A program made the position numbers and the translations under genes. The notes under the pieces are model-generated. The model saw nothing but the letters and a program-made list of their open reading frames with translations. It did not search any database and was not told where the DNA came from. A stretch of 64,000 bases of DNA from Ophiodon elongatus. Lineage: Eukaryota > Chordata > Actinopteri > Perciformes > Hexagrammidae. Shown here piece after piece: positions 14,541 to 24,860 of this stretch (positions are counted from its first letter, which is position 1; every line of letters starts with the position of its first letter). The stretch spans positions 62,001 to 126,000 of the forward strand of contig JACSYO010001810.1 of the NCBI GenBank assembly GCA_016806645.1. The letters run 5' to 3'.

Positions 14541-16382
14541 ATGTATGTGTGTATGTATAAATAAATGTGCAACAAAAATGCAACAAAGGAGATTAACCTT
14601 GTTAATGTTGTTTGTCTCAGTGACTACATGGTGTTTCCTCCAGTGATAGTAGTCAAGTTTACATGCAAACTCAAACCAAATTTAGTGACATTATCGGTTC
14701 ACTGATTTGATTCTATTTTCCATCTCTCTAGTAGAGCGGAAACTTCAGTGGTCTCTTTCATGTGCATCATGTATATAATGATTAATTCGCGAAGCCTTTT
14801 TCCATTGCACTGTGTCGCAAATGAATTGAATTTTATTGAGTCACTAACTTTTCCATCTCGGCAAGCATTAAAATGTTTCCATTTTAAATTTCTGCCATTC
14901 CAGCTCATGTGAAACACTTGTGTGGAAAATGAAAATGCACATAAAAGCAGGTGGATTAAAATGTATTTACATTTGTGAGAGGAACACATATTTTAGTAAA
15001 GGCTTAACAGATACCAGAATCATCAGTATGCTGCCGTTTGTTCTGTCCGGCACTTCCAGGGTTTATTGTGGGCTGTGATGACATCGCAGCAGGTCTGAGC
15101 ACAAACCGCATAATAAAAAAATCCTGGTCTTTCAGCTCTTTTGTAGCAGTGTGTCATACCTTATCTTTTCTTTCGTCAACAGCATGGGTATTACCTTATT
15201 TATTGGTTATGACGTTTTGGTACTGATGCAAAAACAAGTTCTCTTTTTACATACCTTGCCTTCACGAATATAAACAAGTGTTCTCTTTCTACAAAACCCT
15301 TTTTCCTCATTTAACAAAAGAAGCCCTGTGGCCCCTCGTTGCCTACACTCAAAGTATTTTTTTCTTCTCCACTCACCGATCTCTTTGCCCAGTCCTGAGC
15401 GCAGGATGGCACCGGCCGAGGTGACCACGGCACAGGTCTTGAAGCTGCTCTGGTCCTGCCGTCTGTGCAGTCGCTCCAGGGGATGAGGCGGCACAAGACG
15501 ACCCCAACCGAGTGAGGAAAAGGGCTGCTCGGACCCATCCACTGTCCTGAGCCGGGCCTGGGCTTTCATTTGACACAGCAGCTCCTTGGCACTCTGGGCG
15601 GCCTTGCGATGCCCTGTGTAGGAAACATGGTGTTTGTTGGCACTGACGTAGTCCTTCATGGCGCGCTGCAGTCGAGGACTCAGCATGCCGGCGTTCACAC
15701 GACCCCGCCACAACCGCTGCACTACAGAGGCCGACTTGGAGAAGTAATATTCCTCCACATCAGAGGAGTCACCGCCGACCCTCCTGCCGGCTCTATTCCT
15801 CATTCTGTTTCCGAGTTCTTCTTCTTCATTGTCCCTCTCATCTTCTTCCTCTTCCTCCTCCCCACCCTGGTTGCGTGTGGTGCGGATGTGGTTCTGGTAC
15901 TCTATGTGGGAAGTTCTCTCACGACTCTGGACTGAAGGGTCCGAGTGAGAACCCACATTTTCTGTACCAAAGGAGGACCAGGCAGCCAGGCTCTGTGGGT
16001 CTAGGTAGTCCTGGTGGCTGGTCTCCTGGCTACCATAAATGGCGTAGGGAGCACTGTTGGGGCTGTGGCTCACATCCAGGCTGAGCTCTGGGGTCGTGGA
16101 GCTGGCAGAGGGCTCCGGCTCTGGCTCGTCTCCGGGGTAGGTTGTAGTTAAGGTGGAAGCCAGTTCAGGTCGGGAACCCAGGTTGGCATGCTGTTGGTGG
16201 GAGGCCTGTATAGAGGCAAGGCGCCGGGTGTCTGGGTGCTGGGAGAGTAAAGAGCCCACAGACGTCAGCGGCTCATTCACACGAGCGTCCAGGAAGTAAG
16301 AGAGGAGGGCGAGGAAGAGGAGAACCCAGGCCAGCATTCCCACCAGCACCAGCCTCCGCCACTGCCTCATACTGGACTTCAT
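1..16382 (-). CDS. st6gal2: Beta-galactoside alpha-2,6-sialyltransferase 2 (3' end beyond left edge)
   Basis: The enzyme transfers sialic acid from CMP-Neu5Ac in alpha-2,6 linkage to galactose of Gal-beta-1,4-GlcNAc glycans. It is a single-pass type II protein of the Golgi lumen (family knowledge). Four coding exons are visible: 16382-15377, 8233-8136, 7318-7217 and 834-660. They join in phase into about 460 codons, against roughly 530 residues for vertebrate ST6GAL2. The protein has a short basic cytoplasmic tail, a signal anchor at about residues 11-31, a low-complexity stem with an acidic run, then the catalytic domain. That domain starts with CAVVTSAGAIL and includes all of sialylmotif L and the first half of sialylmotif S. 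The N-terminus (MKSSMRQWRR) resembles ST6GAL2 rather than ST6GAL1. Sequons NKT, NTS and NVT are visible. The rest of motif S, motifs III and VS and the stop codon are left of the window. Which teleost paralogue this is cannot be told. Confidence 0.95.
198..291. mobile_element. 94-bp MITE with 14-bp perfect terminal inverted repeats
   Basis: cagtggtgtagtgg (198-211) and its exact reverse complement (278-291) bound a 94-bp unit. Flanks ctcctggt and ctcctaga match at 6 of 8 positions, consistent with a decayed 8-bp target duplication. The CAGTGGTG terminus and 8-bp duplication suggest the hAT superfamily. There is no coding capacity. Confidence 0.6.
534..564. repeat. (GT)n microsatellite
   Basis: A GT run ending in a short poly-G, within a st6gal2 intron. 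Confidence 0.9.
660..834 (-). CDS. st6gal2: st6gal2 exon, catalytic domain up to the start of sialylmotif S
   Basis: This 175-bp exon has acceptor ttcatcag (ending at 835) and donor gtgagtaca (659-651). It starts WYASPDYNLFGPYKEHRQ, continues through PFYILHPSYVWRLWD and ends with IQPNPPSSGFI plus one base of the next codon (Gly). The final block opens sialylmotif S, which contacts donor and acceptor. The remainder of motif S must be in an exon left of position 1, because none is found in 1-650. Confidence 0.96.
835..1473. other. st6gal2 intron, no feature seen
   Basis: Unique-looking intronic sequence. Short ORFs on both strands have no recognisable domain. Confidence 0.6.
1474..1717 (-). 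mobile_element. tRNA-derived SINE copy, head-degraded
   Basis: Read on the minus strand it has the same body as the copy at 59849-60072: a block close to tccttgggcaagacac, a gtgtgtgaatgggtgaatg block, aaagcgctttga and gtcggaagactaga. It ends in a simple (ggtaaat)-type tail at 1474-1495. The tRNA-like head is not recognisable beyond about 1717, so the copy is truncated or heavily mutated. Confidence 0.65.
1718..4290. other. st6gal2 intron, AT-rich, no feature seen
   Basis: Long AT-rich intronic stretch. No splice-bounded open frame, RNA gene or clear repeat was recognised. ORFs are short and compositionally random. Confidence 0.55.
4300..5420 (+). mobile_element. Decayed L1-type LINE, 3' part of reverse transcriptase ORF
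   Basis: An open frame at 4293-4616 reads GYKMNWQKSEL, PSGLKYLCIRLTQE and INAVRKMVFSKMNYI, matching the palm/thumb end of L1/Tx1-like reverse transcriptases (GYKINWxKSE, FKYLGIxL, INAVKMxxLPKxxY). After frameshifts the downstream text gives KRRGGLALPNIELYNIAFEM, then GNPAINIGKKTVRW, again L1 ORF2 blocks in the right order. Stops and frame changes make it a pseudogene. It is antisense to st6gal2. Confidence 0.75.
5745..6590 (+). mobile_element. Decayed second LINE (L2/CR1/Rex1-like), endonuclease and RT fragments
   Basis: Fragments in different frames match a non-LTR element of another clade. LLLLNIRSRLQN with SPDILILTHDS resembles the endonuclease start. ALLQLKACKPTGAENLDPYL and IPALWKSTLVETLHKRGD then NNERPISRLP resemble the region just before and in the RT fingers. 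LSKIQESLVDLQL follows. Stops and frameshifts are frequent. Most of the endonuclease and the RT palm are missing, so the copy is internally deleted. Confidence 0.75.
6820..6960. mobile_element. Short interspersed repeat of teleost type
   Basis: The segment from tcacttctggttac to gtacagtctatggttg resembles a repeat I recall as frequent in percomorph genomes, which ends in a tatacagtctatg signature. A related end lies at 62273-62285. Family not identified. Confidence 0.4.
7217..7318 (-). CDS. st6gal2: st6gal2 exon between sialylmotifs L and S
   Basis: This 102-bp exon (34 codons, phase 0 to 0) has acceptor cttttacag and donor gtatgt (7216-7211). It encodes ILANPKHRFNTSSIYKNVTL then VAWDPAPYTVDLHK. 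The VAWDPAPY block is diagnostic of the ST6Gal family. Two N-glycosylation sequons, NTS and NVT, are visible. Confidence 0.96.
7319..8135. other. st6gal2 intron (817 bp)
   Basis: AT-rich intron with an alternating AT tract at about 7830-7850. No other element seen. Confidence 0.6.
8136..8233 (-). CDS. st6gal2: st6gal2 exon, sialylmotif L core
   Basis: This 98-bp exon has acceptor ctttcag (8240-8234) and donor gtgag (8135-8131). Read in phase it encodes (D)THDAVLRFNAAPTEGYERD and then VGNKTTIRIINSQ. This is sialylmotif L, which binds the CMP-sialic acid donor. The motif holds the family sequon NKT. The exon enters in phase 1 and leaves in phase 0, matching both neighbours. About 60 bases upstream in the transcript lies the long hairpin at 8291-8400. 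Confidence 0.96.
8291..8400 (-). repeat. Near-perfect long inverted repeat (intronic hairpin)
   Basis: The arm 8291-8343 pairs with 8348-8400 around a 4-base loop. Of 53 positions three are not Watson-Crick on the plus strand: 8293/8398, 8304/8387 and 8338/8353. In the transcribed minus-strand RNA the first and third become G-U wobbles, leaving one C-A mismatch. It sits about 60 bases upstream of the sialylmotif L exon acceptor. It could be a palindromic MITE, a small-RNA precursor or simply a dsRNA element. Confidence 0.9.
8401..13890. other. st6gal2 intron, largely featureless
   Basis: AT-rich intronic DNA. Possible low-complexity decay products near 9500-9700 (T-rich). A dispersed-repeat-like segment at about 9885-9985 (gtgacccctt, catgaccccc) was not classified. 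One exact PBX/PREP decamer lies at 11197-11206. No exon is needed or seen here, because the flanking st6gal2 exons join in phase. Confidence 0.5.
11197..11206 (-). promoter_or_regulatory. Candidate PBX-PREP/MEIS binding site
   Basis: The minus strand reads tgattgacag, the optimal PREP-PBX decamer from the literature. It sits in a st6gal2 intron. Such a site is expected by chance about once per 0.5 Mb, so it is only a candidate. Confidence 0.2.
13892..13924. repeat. (GT)n microsatellite, interrupted
   Basis: GT run with gc and at interruptions, followed by an AT/ATAA-rich tail to about 13960. Confidence 0.85.
13925..15376. other. st6gal2 intron, no gene
   Basis: Apart from the tetranucleotide run, no element was recognised. 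Confidence 0.55.
14471..14539. repeat. (CCTG)17 tetranucleotide microsatellite
   Basis: An uninterrupted gcct/cctg run of about 69 bases grading into tgta/tgtgta repeats. In the st6gal2 transcript it reads (CAGG)n. Confidence 0.95.
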
Positions 16383-16461
16383 TACCGCTCACTCACATAC
16401 ACGCCTGTTCAGCTGGCCCACCAACAACAAAGCCCCACGGTGCGCAGGTCAGCTGGAGGGC
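15377..16461 (-). CDS. st6gal2: st6gal2 start-codon exon (short leader, anchor, stem, start of catalytic domain)
   Basis: Coding from the ATG at 16382 to 15377 gives 335 codons plus one base, followed by donor gtgagt (15376-15371). The exon begins at 16461 after a pyrimidine-rich acceptor ending in cag. Residues 1-10 are cytoplasmic and basic. Residues about 11-31 (LVLVGMLAWVLLFLALLSYFL) form the signal anchor. Residues to about 200 are a Ser/Thr/Pro-rich stem with an acidic block around 174-188. The segment SVVQRLWRGRVNAGMLSPRL and the following NKHHVSYTG match the conserved ST6GAL2 pre-catalytic region. The exon closes inside sialylmotif L at GLGKEI. The open frame runs on into intron to 15207, but that extension is not coding: the split codon G|AT completes Asp with the next exon. 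Large antisense ORFs here are shadows. Confidence 0.95.
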
Positions 16462-16547
16462 CTGTAAAAGAAGAAAGCTGAGAATGAAACTGCTCAGGGG
16501 ATATGGGGAAAATATGGACGGGGAGAGCAGAAGTTTGAGACACTCAC

Positions 16548-16603
16548 CTCAACTGCTTCTACTTTTTCATGACCATATGTATCCTCCAGGATTTGACAGG
16601 ACC
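16548..16603 (-). other. st6gal2: st6gal2 non-coding leader exon 2
   Basis: A 56-bp segment bounded by a strong acceptor (pyrimidine tract ending ccttag just above 16603) and donor gtgagtg (16547-16541). Only an 86-bp intron (16462-16547) separates it from the start-codon exon. It has no open frame into the main ATG, but it holds a five-codon uORF (16576-16559, MVMKK then TAG). The call rests on splice signals and position only; transcript data would settle it. Confidence 0.65.
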
Positions 16604-19600
16604 CTAAGGAGAAGAGAGGTAAAAGTTCTTGGAGTCAAGAGTGCACATGCATACATGAGGCTATGTGCATAAAAAAAAAAAAACACTGCTCACACCAGAG
16701 GAAAATACCTCCTGCTGGCCAGAACTTGGCTACTTTCCACTCTTAACACAAAAGGAGACATTTTATTTAGGACCATCTATTAACTGAAAATCAAGTTTGC
16801 AGCTTTCTTAATAAAATGTTCTTGTTTTCACAACAAGAAATAAACTCTGCTGATATCAGACAACAAAATTTAAGATCATGCAAAATATGAATCCGTTTTA
16901 TTAATAAAAACAGATATACTCAAGGGTTTCCCCCAAGGAACTTGTTTAGTTTAAAAGGTCGAATTTTGACCTTAATTTAACTTGGTTTGGTAAAATGTGT
17001 TGCCAAATGGTGACCATAAAACCAACTTCAGGCTGACATGCAGTGTAGAAGTTCGTTCTCACACATCAGCACTATTGTGTAAACAATTAAAACGTATCCC
17101 ATGAAGACATATTTTATATCATCATAACTTTGTTTTTCTTTATTATCACTAGTATAAGATCACTGTTAAAACAAATACTTCAGTCATTTACTCATGTATA
17201 TCTATTATGGCCTCTGCTGTGTGATGTTGCGCCAGTGCAAATATGTCCTGAGGCTTAACTTATGTGATGTTTCAGTAAAAAATAAATGTTTTTCTTCTGA
17301 CATTATCAGAGATAAGTCGAGGAATCAGTCAAGGAATTGTTTAAAACAGATATGAATGGTCCAATTCTAAAAAAAATATACATCTGCTGTATTTTATTTA
17401 TTGTTTTTGGGCTTCCCATTAGCCATCATCACTGTTCCGCTGCTCCACTGAAATGCACTTTGATTTTTGACATTTTACTTCAAAACATTCAACATGATAC
17501 CTTTGCTTATTTCATTGCGCTATAAAAAAAAACACAAATCATTAAAAAGTAAGTCTGACTTACTCTAATACTCTGAGTTAGGTAATATAGGCATAGGCTT
17601 AGGTATAGGCTTATAGAGCGAAATACACAGCAATGAAGGTGAATAAATGAAGCATTACATTTCCTCACATCAGAGGAACTACAATCCTCTCAACCACACA
17701 TAATTATGAGTTTTGGTGTCTTAATGTGGGAGCATTTCTCAAGAGAGAGTGGCCGGGTGAGGCAGGAGGGGAAAAAAGCTGTTAAACCTCCTCTAGTCCT
17801 AATTACTGTACAGCTTCCTGTCTCTATAGCTGCCGGGTCCTACAGAGCGCTGCACAAGTGATCTGCAGTGTGTGTCCTCCCCTCCCCCCCTATCCAGGCC
17901 TCCCGTCCCGCAGACACACAGGAGGCCAAAGCTCATCCACTGACCCTGGTCAAGCAAGGGGAAAACAGCAGGGAGCAACTGGGCCAGAGGGGGAAGAGAC
18001 AGTATGGGAGAAAGAAAATAACGGCAAAGACGCTGATGCAATTACTCCGACAAACACACATCTGCACAAACACACACAACCATGTGAATTCTTCCTGAAA
18101 ACTTGCAGCATGTTCCGCCGAAGGCTTTAAAGCTATTGACAGGGGATTACTGTCCGACTCCTACACCACCTGTGTCGCAGTTTCAAAATGTCTACGGTCA
18201 AATGTTACTCAGTGGAAAAGATGCTATTTAACACTACAACAATAACAACAGCAGGCCCAACGCACAAAAAACAACCCAGATGAAAACAAGCAGGAAAAAT
18301 CGCACAGCTGCTCAATGACAATGCTGTCAACAAACAAATGGCATCTATATGCACCAATGCGCAACAGAAGCCCACTGTGGAAATGTGTGTTCCTTTAGGC
18401 ATGTTGCGCATGCATGTGGGTGCGCAGCTAGTTTGCCTCACCTGGCAGCAATCAGGATGGGTGCTTCAGAAACTGCGGTGAAACAACATAAATGGGTGGC
18501 ACAGATGGAGAGGCGGGGGTGGAGGACAGAGCCAGTCTTGTGAGGGCTACACAAAGAAACAGTACAAAACGGGAAACATGGAAATGAGCCACTGGCAGCA
18601 AAGGACGACTAAATGACTTTTAGTGAGCAGGAGACGCCGATGAACAAAGGAGCCTGATGGAACATTAAGCATAGATCTCTTGGAGCGCACAACCCAAGAT
18701 CCAATGCAGAAATGTGTTATAGAGGAAGAGAGAGGAGAGAGGGGAAGCTTTTGTACATGAGGAAGAGGAGATCTGTCAAGTGTTTGCGGGCCATTTGCCC
18801 TCAGGAGGATAATTATGTGGTGGCATGAGAGGAGAAAATAGACAAAATGAGCGGATAAATGTTGAACAGAGGAAACATGTTCTCTAGGGTCAAATCCTCC
18901 CATCACAACGTCACAGAGGCCAAGGTTACATCTTCAACTCTCCAAAACCCACAGACAAATCAGTATACTAAAATATATCCCAAAGAAAAGAAGCGAATCC
19001 TCACATTTTAAAAGCTGTAACTAGACGATATGCTTTTTCTTTTGTTTACTATTATTGCTTTAACAATGACAGAAGCAATTGTCTGCAAAATTGTTCACAA
19101 TTAAAACCCTCAATTAAAAACTTGTTTTTAACTTGTTTAAACTTGGAAGTGTGTTGTAATTTGGCCGTTGTGCTGCAACGTCCAGTAGGCACGTCTTCTG
19201 TTTGATTTAATGATGCTGTTGTGTCCGCCAGCTGTTGATGTTGCCATGTAATCAACCAGATGGAATGCACATCTTAATAGCCCAACATTTGGGGGCGGGG
19301 GTTATTCAGCCTGGAGTACTAAAGGTGTTATTACTTTTACCAACATGTATAATGGTCTGCCAATTTGAATGATTTGCAACTGTATGCAATGAATGTTGGT
19401 ACCTGTAATTTCACCTACTTATACTTAAACTCCTATTTTTGGCAAAAGATTACTTTTGTCTCTGAAAAAAAAGATACTGAATTTTGGAGCATAATGGTGC
19501 AAGTTGAAATGATCAGCCTAAATCATTCTCTGGTGAAAGAAATTGGATTAGTGATATTATGCAAGGAAAATTAATTCAGCTCCTCTAGTCTACACCTTGA

Positions 19601-20325
19601 ATCTGTCTTTGGAAGATAGTTTATAAAATGTGTGTACGTGACCAAAATATAATTTCGACTATCAGTGATGTAAGATACAGGAGCAAGAAAATATATAAAA
19701 TGCTGCCTAAGAAATACAGACCAAAATAGAGAAGAAAAATATGTAGTTTGGCTAGATGTTCCAGTTTAACTGTAACTGGATATAATTTCCACCTCTAATG
19801 TATAGATTTCTCTAATTTTCTCTAAATCTCCATTTATTGTGCCCTCACGGCTATAGAGTGAACAAAATATGAGAAACACCTTTCAGTATACATCAATCCA
19901 ATAGCACCCCAAACCACATCCTCTAAAATGACAAAGTCAAACAAACACCTCTCAAAAACAACAGGAACCTTCATGATAAACTCTTAAATATTCTCAGGCA
20001 GCATCTGAGAGCACAAAGCCAGACATGTTGGCTTTTCTTCATGGTTTTATTTGTTCATGTTATACTTTGTAGATTTGTAGACAACTAAAAAAATAGCAAT
20101 CACAAATAACCATTTCATCATGTGACCTTCATTATTAGACTTCACTGAAGGCAGAATCTTTGTTTTTCATATTATCCATTTTTAGGAGTTCTTGTTTCAA
20201 ATGTTTTAACATTTGATCTCAACTATAGAGTACAGGCAGTTATATAATATTATATGCCTCCATGTCTGTCTTGTCAGTCAGCATTTAACAACAGCAGGCG
20301 TTTTGATATTTATTGCTTTTAACTA
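16604..20325. other. First intron of st6gal2, 3' part, no gene seen
   Basis: Intronic sequence between the second leader exon and a transposon relic. ORFs up to 119 codons lack splice context or recognisable domains. Confidence 0.5.
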
Positions 20326-21073
20326 GTGTTCATTTCATCGACGAAACACATTTGTTGACAACCTTTTCATGGCAAAATGAGACTAAAGTGAAATAAAATG
20401 AAACAATTAAACTAAAATTAGTATTCCTTTTTTCCCCACATCAACGTTTAAAAAATGTGATACTGTGACAGACTGGCAAATGGACAAATGAACTTATTCA
20501 ACAACCTGCAGACATCTGTTGAATCTGTAGCTCTTGATCAGTAAAACATTTGCCGCCGCCCAAAATTATCTCTTGTACAGGAATTGATTTAGCGTCTAAA
20601 ACTTCTTAGATGTTTGCTAAAGAAATATCAATAGGTCATCTGACGTGTCAGCCTCTCCTCTCGAGCTAAACTCAGACAATTTACTGGATTTTAGTGAACA
20701 CGTGAGTGACTCCAGCTTCTGAATGTTTTGAGAAGAGGAAGCTGTGATGATGCAACGTGAGCAGGAAGTACGCAGATAGCAGTTCTGATCAAACAGTCAA
20801 GAGTTTTAAAATCCTGACTCGATTTACTGAGAAGAGGCAGTCTTTTGTGAGACGCACAACAATGACCAGTGTAACTATGGTAACTTTCCACAACAAAGAT
20901 GGCAACAGCGGAAATCCTTCAAAATGCAAAGGAGAGGTAAAAATAAAAAAAATGCGTGACAAGAATTTCACTGGCGAAGAATTAACAAAAATCTAAATAA
21001 CTCAGATCTGACTTAAACTAATACACATGTTTGTCAAAAGACTAAAACTAAATCAAAAGGCCAAAATGAACAC
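20326..21073. mobile_element. Non-autonomous DNA transposon relic with terminal inverted repeats
   Basis: gtgttcattt (20326-20335) is mirrored near the right end (aaaatgaacac, to 21073). Inside both ends are adenine-rich gactaaa and aaactaaa blocks in mirror arrangement. The flanks gcttttaa and gcttaaaa look like a decayed 8-bp duplication, suggesting hAT. No transposase ORF is present. Confidence 0.5.
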
Positions 21074-24000
21074 AGCTTAAAACAAAAAAATACTTGATGA
21101 ATATGATATAACAACTCTGCATCTTTTTCCAGGCAGCCAAATACAGCTAAAAGCACAATGGAACAAGAAGAGTAAAATACAGAGACTATATTTATAGATA
21201 TTATTATTTTTTATGTAACCACATTCCTACAGCATGCCCTGCTGCCGCCTGCTGTAATATTCTCAATGTGTCTACAGTCCAGGCATCGCCAGAGGTGACT
21301 GAACTGAACTCCACTACTTGACTGCCAGTGAGGTACTCGGACAGCCCTTCAGGGAATACAGCCGCAGAGCATCTCATTGAAAATAATTCAGTCCACCACC
21401 TACTACGTACAGGCGCCTGAGGAACCACGGTGGAGATGTTATGAATGCTTTAATTACAGTCCACTAAGCAGCAGCAGCAGTTTCACTAGGAAGAGGTTGT
21501 GACCTTGGCACAGGACACATGAAGTTTACAGAACATACCAAAGGAAATTCTGTGAGTTTGGTTCACATGAACATGTTCTCAATGCTTCCCTGTATTTAAG
21601 CACAGAATAAAAGTAAATTCACAATGAGTGGGTTGAGTCTTGATCAGTAGTATTTAACATGTCATAACAGTAGAGGAAACCATACGATAGTTTTACAAAG
21701 AAGGCAGTGGATGACTTGAGGTATTCAGGTCTACAAGAGAACATGTTGTCCTCTATTCTGCACGCTGCACGGCAATAGAACAAGTGTGTACGTTCTCTCA
21801 AATAAAACACTGACCAAAGGACTTGTTCCTCATCAAATATTAAACCCACAAGAGTGGGAATGGGAAAAAAAAAGAAAAACGTTTTACTTTAATATTCACC
21901 TTGCAGAAGTTCAAGCTGCTACAGACCAATACGTCGCTGTTAGGTTAAATAAAGGCAACAGAACGAGGTCCACCAAGCATCTGTGGACAGACAGACAAAC
22001 AGAAACATGAACTGTGTGGTCAGGTGGTATTTTGAATTTCTGAATTAACTTAGCCTGAAATTCCAGGACAAGTCTCCCAGGGTTATGTGAACAGAGCATG
22101 AGATAAATGCAAATAGAGTGTGTAGTGCAGATTTTCCAGTAATATATTACATTAGGGAGTCAAATTTAGAAACAGAATGTAGTATAAAATAGAGGTAGAT
22201 GCTTCACTACTGTGGCCCAGAGTTCTTTATGAATTTGAGTGGTTTTTTTTGGTTACCACAACCAAATCGTACTGTAGAACCCAAGGCCCCGTTCATACTG
22301 GCAGTCCGTTGCATCCCTCTCACTTTTTGTTAATTGAACCGGTCCGTCTGTGCAGCAGGGGTGCCAACACTCGGGGCTCTGGCAAAGTTCAATCTGGCTC
22401 AACTGCTGCTGCAACACAACGGGACGCCATCCGGCAAGGCGTTACGATGGTCAATCAAATAAATGCGAACACACGGTCCTGATAGATTACTTTGTGACGT
22501 GAATGTCGTATTTCTACGGTTTACCTCACGATCATGTGACACATGCACATAATAACGAAGTAGTTAACTTCCCAAACAGTGTGTTTCAAAGCATTTCTTT
22601 TACACAGCTGTTTGAGCTAACCTCCGAGCTGCTAACCGCTGGGCTTCCGTTTCACTGTGATAGTCAGGATGAGGCAATCAAAACAGGCTTTTCATGCCAC
22701 CTTTGTACGACTCGGTTTGTTTCAAGCATCTTGAACTCTGAGCTGTACCTGTCTGAACTGCCAAATTGTGTTTTAGCAGCCTGAACTCAAAGAGGTAAAG
22801 AAGTGAAGATCCTGACAATGAAGACGATCTGTACCGTCTGCTTAGCTCCACACAATCCACAAACCTTCTTCTGCGTTTCGGAGTTCATGGCCCACTTCTG
22901 GAATTTGACACATTCCACTTTGAATGAGTACATTTTTACTTTGCCGAGTTTGAATATATTTTTAAACAAGGAGGCTGTATAGCCGTTATTTGCAGAGAAG
23001 ACATCATGAATTAATCCCACGGCACGAGGGCAAGGTGTAAACTTGTGAAGCAGCTAATAAGCGTTTAATCTCACCATTTTAACTGCTATGTATGAGGCTG
23101 AGATCACACCAATGTAAATTAGCCATCTGATCAACACCCAGTTCTTATACACTTGAGTTTGACAAGGAGCAAGGCATAGTTTCATAAGCCACAGATGCAT
23201 ATGCGCTGCATCAGATAAAATAAATTGCTGCCTGCAATTTAATCCTAGAAATCAGTTTTCACAAATGGAATTCCAGTTACAAAACGGTCATTAACGCAGA
23301 GGCACTTATACAGGTATCGATCTTGTACCATTTTTAGGGGCTGCCGTAATATGAACCATCAAGACTCAGCCAATACGAGGCATAATATTTCACTGTATCG
23401 CACACGCTGCTGTGCTTTCTCGAGTCATGTGGAGATAAAAAATTTGTACGGTTGCAGATCAGACAAAAATAAAATAAAAACACTGCAGACACCAGCAAAG
23501 ACTGACTGAAGCAGGGACATCAGAAAACGCTTGAAGACTTGAACTGAAGTGAGAACATTTTGCGACAAAGAAGAGGCATATGCACAGACTAAATGAACAG
23601 AGCAGCTCTCTCTCCCTCTCTCCCTCTCCTCACTTAATGAACCCCCTTCTCCAGGTCCACCCTGCTTTAGCCTCAGGAGGCAATGAGGTTATTACCGAGT
23701 AGGACATCAGACTTAGCCCTGTGTAATTATACTGCCAGCGTCCGAGCTCTCCGAAGGGTCTGCTGCACTTCATCACATCTTGAAACCCCAAAGTGCAGCT
23801 GTTAAGAATAGCCTGTAGACTGAATGGCTACCTAAGCCTATATAAATGAGCAACTGAAAACAGGACGATGCCGAGGCTTAGGCGCTGTCTTGCTTTGTAA
23901 AAGAATCAGGTAGAACCCCTTCATTTAACTTTCTCTGGGTTTCACTTGTTTGTGTTTGCCACTGATGCCAATTCTGTAGCATTGTTTCCATGCACAAAGC

Positions 24001-24820
24001 AGAGGGAGAACAAGACAGGGCTGATGATATATGCAGTATCTTTGTTGACATATACAGTCCTCTTTTTCTCTCTCTGGAAAGAAGAATTATCACTTTTCAC
24101 TTTCAAAGCAAAAGCTCAAATTCCAGGGGTTAAACTCTCCTTATACATCTTGCCGAGCCCTAATCCTGCCGCTGCTCCAGCATGATGACATAATGAAAGG
24201 CTTCCTCCTCCCTTCACTTCCACTTCCACTGCTCACCTTCTTTCCTACCCCCACATCTGCCTTATTCTGTGACCTACATTTAACTGTGGTGCTGTGCATG
24301 CAGATACAAGTGCAGGCACGGCTCCACTGACTGACTGTGTCTATGTGTGTTTGCTCTGAAGTCATTCATTTCAACATTATGCCATACCCACACAAAGAAC
24401 AGAATTAATATTGCATGCACTGCTGCATCTCTGTCCATGTGAGGAAACATACATGTGTGTAGTTACAGTACTGTGGCTATGCCTGCCAGTGTTTGTGTGG
24501 AAATGTGACTTACTACCAGCAGTAGATCAACGGGCTGCTCACCACTGGCACCCAGCATGTGGAGCGGAGAACACACTGCAGGCAATACAGCTCATTCCAG
24601 CCATCCGACTGCCTGCCAATCACAGACACCAGAGCATGCAATCGCATGGCTGCACTCACGCATACAGATGCACGTTGCACAGCTAAGTACAGACCAGCTT
24701 TGAGATCTAAAAGTACAGCACAAACTTTAGCCACAAATCCAATGAAGCAGAAGTTAAGTTTCAGTGCTTTCCCCTCATAAGTAAGGAAGCTAAAAAGGAG
24801 AAACAGAGCAGGACACTCGT
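21074..24820. other. First intron of st6gal2, middle, no gene seen
   Basis: No coding exon recognised. The 22280-22480 stretch (gttcatactg, gacgccatccggcaaggcg) may be an old transposon fragment but could not be bounded. The 23620-23780 stretch is richer in GC and could be conserved non-coding DNA; this is untested. Confidence 0.4.
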
Positions 24821-24823
24821 GTT

Positions 24824-24860
24824 TAAAAAAAAGAAAGAAAGAAAGAAAGAAAGAAAGAAA
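24824..24860. repeat. (GAAA)n microsatellite
   Basis: Poly-A followed by about eight gaaa units. Confidence 0.9.

Noticed and set aside
15207..15376. Continuation of the st6gal2 frame past the donor
   Set aside because: The consensus donor at 15376 and the split Asp codon completed at 8233 show this is intron read-through.
15570..16084. Plus-strand ORFs of 121 and 69 codons opposite the st6gal2 start-codon exon
   Set aside because: Shadows of a GC-rich coding exon on the minus strand.
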